Shown: piece by piece, positions 60,071-64,000 of the stretch
Position numbering within the stretch: the stretch's first letter is position 1
Layout of the letters: each line of letters starts with the position of its first letter
Assembly (NCBI RefSeq): GCF_029839275.1
Contig: NZ_JAOCAH010000006.1
Location: 1 to 64,000, forward strand
Direction: 5' to 3'
Length of the DNA stretch: 64,000 nucleotides
DNA from: Pseudomonas sp. GD03944
Lineage (GTDB): Bacteria > Pseudomonadota > Gammaproteobacteria > Pseudomonadales > Pseudomonadaceae
Notes under the pieces: model-generated
What the model was told of the DNA's origin: nothing
Seen by the model: only the letters and a program-made list of their open reading frames with translations
Databases searched by the model: none
Made by a program: the position numbers and the translations under genes

Positions 60071-60649
60071 ATGAGCGACAGCAACGCTGTCATACGTTTC
60101 GCCATCAAGATGTACTTCAATGGCGATCTCAAGGAAGCAGCGGAGGCAACCGGGTATACCCAGACACAGCTGCGCCGCTGGAGCGCGGATGAGGTCTCCG
60201 CCAGGGCAGACACTGCGCGCTACATCATGGCCGTCGCGCTTATCCCCGAGTTTCAGGTCGTTTGTGAGCACACACCGTTCGATGAGAACGAAGCGGTCGC
60301 CAGCCAGATCAACAGCATGCTGCGCGGGCACCATGATCAACCGGGCGTTTATGCGTTCTACGACAGCTTCTGCAGGCTCATTTACATCGGTAAGGCCAAC
60401 TCGTCACTGAAGAGTGAAATCATCGACGCGCTCGGTCGAACCGTGGATGTTCCCTTCCCCCGCTCCGCCTCCCGCCCGGCCAAACGCAAATCGGTGGTCA
60501 AATACATTTCGGCCTACGATGTCGGCGGAAAGGACCACTCCGACTACCCGAAGCACGTCGAGTCGCTGATCCTGCGCATAAGCAAGCCGGCGCTCAACAA
60601 GCAGACGGGGAATCTGACGAAGGTATTGCCCAGGAAGCCGAAAGCCTAG
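60071..60649 (+). CDS. HTH plus GIY-YIG-like nuclease protein
   Basis: 192-residue protein. Residues ~5-45 look like a helix-turn-helix (DLKEAAEATGYTQTQLRRWS). Residues ~95-185 form a GIY-YIG-like module: GVYAFYDSFCRLIYIGKA matches the first strands (compare [18 protein letters not shown] of UvrC in this window), and HVESLILRISKPALNK gives the catalytic Glu and the P-x-L-N end. The Arg expected after GKA is not seen (SSLKSEI), so activity is uncertain. Alone, not beside restriction genes. Start 60071 follows CAGGGAG. Confidence 0.72.
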   Translation: MSDSNAVIRFAIKMYFNGDLKEAAEATGYTQTQLRRWSADEVSARADTARYIMAVALIPEFQVVCEHTPFDENEAVASQINSMLRGHHDQPGVYAFYDSFCRLIYIGKANSSLKSEIIDALGRTVDVPFPRSASRPAKRKSVVKYISAYDVGGKDHSDYPKHVESLILRISKPALNKQTGNLTKVLPRKPKA

Positions 60650-60782
60650 CGAAGGCACGCGATTCGGCGTATTCAGCGGGACGCCGAAGGACAGGGAAGA
60701 AGAAAGTCGAGAAGCGACAGTAACGCGACAAGCGCCAAGACGATCAGCGCTTGCAGAAACAGGCTGTATCGCCTGATTGGAA

Positions 60783-60869
60783 TGGTGCCCCGAGCCGGAA
60801 TCGAACCGGCAAGACCTCGCGGTCGGCAGATTTTAAGTCTGCTGTGTTTACCAATTTCACCATCGGGGC
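60783..60869 (-). tRNA. tRNA-Leu (anticodon UAA)
   Basis: 87-base leucine tRNA with long variable arm, GCCCCGA...TCGGGGC acceptor ends, GGTTCGATTCC T-arm and encoded CCA. Anticodon TAA in ACTTAAAAT. Confidence 0.97.
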
Positions 60870-60942
60870 GAATGGCGCTGTGCAACGTGGGCTGGACTAT
60901 ATACAGCCCATGTCGGGCTCGCAACATTATCCGGCTTAATAA

Positions 60943-60977
60943 AAAAGCCTCGTAAATCACTGATCTACGAGGCTTTC
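60943..60977 (-). terminator. Hairpin between tRNA-Cys and tRNA-Leu
   Basis: AAAGCCTCGTA / TACGAGGCTTT, 11-base stem, 13-base loop, T-rich (TTTATTAAG) after it on the minus strand. May end the Gly-Cys transcript in part and leave tRNA-Leu to read-through or its own promoter. Confidence 0.65.
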
Positions 60978-60981
60978 TATT

Positions 60982-61055
60982 TGGAGGCTGAGGTCGGAAT
61001 CGAACCGGCGTTCACGGATTTGCAATCCGGTGCATAACCACTCTGCAACTCAGCC
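60982..61055 (-). tRNA. tRNA-Cys (anticodon GCA)
   Basis: 74-base tRNA: GGCTGAG acceptor, anticodon GCA in ATTGCAAAT, GGTTCGATTCC T-arm, CCA encoded. Confidence 0.97.
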
Positions 61056-61094
61056 TTTAAACCAAACGAGCCGCCGTGGCGACTCGTGTAAAAC

Positions 61095-61170
<76 letters not shown>

Positions 61171-61190
61171 TTGTCTTGGTGACGGGCGCC

Positions 61191-61218
61191 ATTCTATAGG
61201 TTCAGGACGCCCCGTCAA
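61191..61218 (-). promoter_or_regulatory. Sigma-70 promoter of the tRNA cluster
   Basis: Minus strand TTGACG, 16 bases, TAGAAT, about 20 bases before tRNA-Gly, followed by a G/C-rich discriminator (GGCGCCCG) as in stringently controlled stable-RNA promoters. Confidence 0.8.
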
Positions 61219-61237
61219 CCCCTTGATTCAAAAAAGT

Positions 61238-61798
61238 TTATTTCTTTTCCGCGGTGGTGCTCAGGTGCGGCCAGGCAGCCAGCAGGTACTGCACCATCGA
61301 CCACAGGGTGAGCACGGCGGCGATGATCAGCAAGCCGTAGCCGAGCAGCACCCAGAAGTTAAAGAGCGGCGGATTGCCCAGCAGGATGACCAGCGCGACC
61401 ATCTGGGCGGCGGTCTTCCACTTGCCCAGGTTGGACACCGCGACATGGGCGCGTGCACCCAGCTCGGCCATCCACTCGCGCAAGGCGGACACGACGATTT
61501 CGCGGCCGATGATGATGGTCGCCGGCAGGGTCAGCCACAGGTTGCCGTGCTCGGCCACCAGCAGCACCAGCGCCACCGCGACCATGAGTTTGTCCGCCAC
61601 CGGATCGAGGAAGGCGCCAAAGGGTGTGCTCTGCTCCCAGCGGCGAGCCAGGTAGCCGTCCAGCCAGTCGGTGGCGGCCGCGATGGCGAACACCGCACTG
61701 GCCGCCCAATAGCTCCAGCTGAAGGGCAGATAGAACAGCAGAATGAAGAACGGAATCAGCGCAACACGAAGCACGGTAAGCAGGTTGGGGATATTCAT
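61238..61798 (-). CDS. pgsA: CDP-diacylglycerol-glycerol-3-phosphate 3-phosphatidyltransferase
   Basis: 186-residue membrane enzyme committing CDP-DAG to phosphatidylglycerol. The CDP-alcohol motif D-x2-D-G-x2-A-R-x8-G-x3-D-x3-D reads in full ([12 protein letters not shown]...[10 protein letters not shown]). Four to six hydrophobic segments. Starts 33 bases after the uvrC stop, in the gacA-uvrC-pgsA operon. It supplies the substrate for ClsB. Confidence 0.96.
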   Translation of the reverse strand: MNIPNLLTVLRVALIPFFILLFYLPFSWSYWAASAVFAIAAATDWLDGYLARRWEQSTPFGAFLDPVADKLMVAVALVLLVAEHGNLWLTLPATIIIGREIVVSALREWMAELGARAHVAVSNLGKWKTAAQMVALVILLGNPPLFNFWVLLGYGLLIIAAVLTLWSMVQYLLAAWPHLSTTAEKK

Positions 61799-61831
61799 CG
61801 GCACAACTAGGCTGCAAGGTGAGCCGGCATT

Positions 61832-63652
61832 CTACTCGCTGTGCAATGCGGCATAAATCAGCTCGGCAAGCTTTTTACTGATCCCCGGCGCTTTGGCGAT
61901 CTCTTCGATACTGGCGCGGGACAGCTCCTGCAGCCCTCCGAAGTGATTGAGCAGTTCGCGGCGGCGCTTCGGCCCCACGCCAGCGACCTCCTCCAGGCTT
62001 GAGGTGCGACGCGCCTTGCCACGGCGGGCTCGGTGCCCGGTGATGGCGAAACGGTGGGATTCATCGCGTATCTGCTGGATCAGGTGCAGGGCCGGTGAAT
62101 TGCCCGGCAAGGTGAATTCGTGGGATGCGTCGTTGAGATAGAGCGTTTCCAGGCCCGGCTTGCGCGTGGTGCCCTTGGCCACGCCAAGCAGCACCAGTTC
62201 CGGCACGGCCAGCTCTTCGAGCACTTCGCGGGCCATGGCCAACTGTCCCTTGCCGCCGTCGACCAGCAGGATGTCGGGCAGCTTGCCGTCGCCCTCCTTC
62301 ACCTTGCTGAAGCGTCGGGTCAGGGCCTGGTGCATGGCCGCGTAGTCGTCGCCGCCGGTCACGCCTTCGATGTTGTAGCGGCGGTAGTCGGACTTGAGCG
62401 GCCCTTCCGGCCCGAATACCACGCAGGACGCCACGGTGGCCTCGCCACTGGAATGGCTGATGTCGAAGCACTCCAGGCGCTGCGGCACTTCGTCCAGGTC
62501 CAGCGCCTCGGCCAAGGCATCGAAACGGGCGGCCACGTGCTGCCGGTTGGCCAGCCGCGCCCCCAGCGCCTGCTCGGCATTGGTCACCGCCAGCTGCTGC
62601 CAGCGCGCCCGGGTACCGCGCACCCGATAGCTGATGCTCAACTCCCGTCCGCGGGACTCGGCAATCGCCGCGATCAGGGTCGGGAAGTCCTCATGCTGGG
62701 TGTTGACGATCAGCTCGCTGGGCAGGTCGCGCTCCTGGCTGCTCAGGTAGTACTGGGCCAGGAAGGCCAGCAACACATCGCTGCCCTCCTCCTCGATCGC
62801 CACCTGCGGGAAGAAGTTCTTGCTGCCGAGCACCCGCCCACCACGCACGCTGATCAGGTGCACACAGGCGCCGCCCGGGTTGACCATGGCAGCGACCACG
62901 TCCACGTCGCCGGTGCCGCCTTCCATGCTCTGCTGGTCCTGGACCCGGCGCAGCAACGCGATCTGGTCGCGCAACTCCGCCGCCCGCTCGAAATCCAGGG
63001 CCATGGAGGCGGCCTGCATGCCGCTGGACAGCTCATCGGTCAACGCATTGCTGCGCCCTTCCAGGAACATGACCGAGTGGCGAACGTCTTCGGCGTATTC
63101 CTGGGGTTCCACCAGGGCCACGCACGGCGCCTTGCAGCGCTTGATCTGGTACTGCAGGCACGGGCGGGTCCGGTTGCGGTAATAGCTGTCTTCGCACTGA
63201 CGCACGAGGAAGGTCTTCTGCAGCAGGTTCAGGCTCTCGCGAATCGCGCCAGCACTGGGGTATGGCCCGAAGTAGCGACCCTTCTGCTTCTTCGCCCCGC
63301 GATGAATGCTCAGGCGCGGAAAGTCGCCGTCCGAGAGAAACACGTAGGGGTAGGATTTGTCGTCGCGCAACAGGATGTTGTACGGCGGCCGCCATTCCTT
63401 GATGAGCGTCTGCTCGAGCAGCAGCGCCTCGGTTTCATTGGCGGTGATGGTGGTTTCGACCTGGGCGATCTTGCCGACCAGGGCAGCCGTCTTCGGCGCC
63501 AGTCCGGTTTTACGGAAGTAACTGGCGAGACGCTTTTTCAGGTTCTTGGCTTTGCCGACATACAGCAATTTGTTGTCCGCATCGAACATGCGGTACACGC
63601 CGGGGCGGCCACTGCAGGTGGCCAGAAACGCACTGGGGTCGAACACGGTCAT
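61832..63652 (-). CDS. uvrC: UvrABC system protein C
   Basis: 606-residue excision nuclease. N-terminal GIY-YIG domain (GVYRMFD...[14 protein letters not shown]), Cys-rich region ([13 protein letters not shown]), UVR motif, RNase H-like C-terminal nuclease ([12 protein letters not shown] with catalytic Asp) and C-terminal helix-hairpin-helix repeats ([20 protein letters not shown]). Start 63652, one base after the gacA stop, and the operon order is typical of pseudomonads. Confidence 0.97.
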   Translation of the reverse strand: MTVFDPSAFLATCSGRPGVYRMFDADNKLLYVGKAKNLKKRLASYFRKTGLAPKTAALVGKIAQVETTITANETEALLLEQTLIKEWRPPYNILLRDDKSYPYVFLSDGDFPRLSIHRGAKKQKGRYFGPYPSAGAIRESLNLLQKTFLVRQCEDSYYRNRTRPCLQYQIKRCKAPCVALVEPQEYAEDVRHSVMFLEGRSNALTDELSSGMQAASMALDFERAAELRDQIALLRRVQDQQSMEGGTGDVDVVAAMVNPGGACVHLISVRGGRVLGSKNFFPQVAIEEEGSDVLLAFLAQYYLSSQERDLPSELIVNTQHEDFPTLIAAIAESRGRELSISYRVRGTRARWQQLAVTNAEQALGARLANRQHVAARFDALAEALDLDEVPQRLECFDISHSSGEATVASCVVFGPEGPLKSDYRRYNIEGVTGGDDYAAMHQALTRRFSKVKEGDGKLPDILLVDGGKGQLAMAREVLEELAVPELVLLGVAKGTTRKPGLETLYLNDASHEFTLPGNSPALHLIQQIRDESHRFAITGHRARRGKARRTSSLEEVAGVGPKRRRELLNHFGGLQELSRASIEEIAKAPGISKKLAELIYAALHSE

Positions 63653-63653
63653 C

Positions 63654-64000
63654 TCAACGGGTGGCGTCGACCATCCCGTGGCGTACGGCGAGCAAGGCCA
63701 GCTCGACGTCACTGGTGATCGACAGCTTCTCGAAAATTCGGTAGCGGTAGGTGTTCACTGTCTTGGGTGATAGACACAGCTTGTCCGAAATACTTTGCAC
63801 CTTCTGACAGCCGGCGATCATCAACGCAATCTGGATCTCACGTTCGGACAGCAGATCGAACGGCGAGTTGCTGGTTTGCGGCTGGAACGATTTCAGCGCC
63901 AGCTGCTGGGCAATCTGCGGGCTGATGTACCGCTGGCCGGCAAACACCAGGCGAATGGCCTGGACCATTTCATCCAGCGCAGCGCCCTTGGTCAGGTAAC
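63654..64000 (-). CDS. gacA: Response regulator GacA, C-terminal part
   Basis: Incomplete; the gene runs off the window edge, so the receiver Asp is not seen. The last 115 residues show the linker [26 protein letters not shown] and a LuxR-type helix-turn-helix ([43 protein letters not shown]). Very close to GacA of other pseudomonads. It activates rsm small RNAs with GacS. Stop is one base before uvrC's start. Confidence 0.95.
   Translation of the reverse strand, partial: YLTKGAALDEMVQAIRLVFAGQRYISPQIAQQLALKSFQPQTSNSPFDLLSEREIQIALMIAGCQKVQSISDKLCLSPKTVNTYRYRIFEKLSITSDVELALLAVRHGMVDATR

Noticed and set aside
59805..60074. 89-codon open frame across the candidate sRNA
   Set aside because: Reads straight through a strong terminator and lacks a ribosome site.
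61191..61218. GAACCT inside the tRNA promoter considered as another AlgU site
   Set aside because: It lies within the spacer of a much better TTGACG-TAGAAT sigma-70 promoter, with no TC--A box at the right distance.

Overview
The window is one contiguous piece of a high-GC Pseudomonas chromosome, most like the P. aeruginosa / resinovorans / otitidis side of the genus. This rests on gene content and order: the gacA-uvrC-pgsA-tRNA(Gly-Cys-Leu) block at the right end, the ugd-galU / glyoxalase / gor block, a Bap-type adhesin followed by its own type I secretion genes, and a trehalose / alpha-glucan / cardiolipin stress island that resembles the PA2140-PA2160 neighbourhood of P. aeruginosa from memory. 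No transposase, integrase, phage gene or CRISPR array is seen. The species cannot be fixed from sequence reading alone.

Layout. (1) 1-32 kb is a general-stress island: a zinc alcohol dehydrogenase, a ybhP-clsB-ybhN envelope-lipid operon, glycogen phosphorylase, a three-gene operon of unknown function (secreted protein, DUF3182, alpha/beta hydrolase), a CBS-domain protein, the GlgE-pathway operon glgE - treS/maltokinase fusion - glgB, an MgtC-like membrane protein, metallothionein, a second zinc dehydrogenase, a YbdK-type ligase divergent from a haem-oxygenase-like di-iron protein and a methyltransferase, hemerythrin, a KGG stress peptide, a pyruvate-oxidase-like enzyme, an SDR, a galU paralogue, and an SDR/LysR pair. 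Five genes here carry an AlgU (sigma-22)-like promoter (GAAC-N18/19-TCNNA), which would explain their grouping. (2) 33-46 kb is the bapABCD-like locus: an 8.1-kb adhesin gene with about 25 Ig-like repeats, then TolC, ABC and HlyD secretion genes joined by overlaps. The adhesin reading frame is broken at a run of nine Cs. (3) 46-53.8 kb holds a REP-like repeat cluster, a DinB protein, a MexT-like LysR regulator, an AraC regulator divergent from an AhpD-like protein and glutaredoxin, and a D-cysteine desulfhydrase / cystine ABC transporter operon. (4) 53.8-64 kb is core genome: TRIC channel, gor, glyoxalase, galU, ugd, an orphan propeller protein, a candidate small RNA, a GIY-YIG-like protein, three tRNAs, pgsA, uvrC and the 3' part of gacA.

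How the genes work together. TreS converts trehalose and maltose, its fused kinase makes maltose-1-phosphate, GlgE polymerises that into alpha-1,4-glucan, GlgB branches it and GlgP degrades it. With ClsB cardiolipin synthesis, metallothionein, hemerythrin and the KGG peptide, the left half looks like an osmotic, desiccation and stationary-phase survival island. The bap locus would export and anchor a surface adhesin for biofilm. The cystine operon imports and breaks down cyst(e)ine. The GacA gene at the edge is the response regulator that in pseudomonads acts through Rsm small RNAs.
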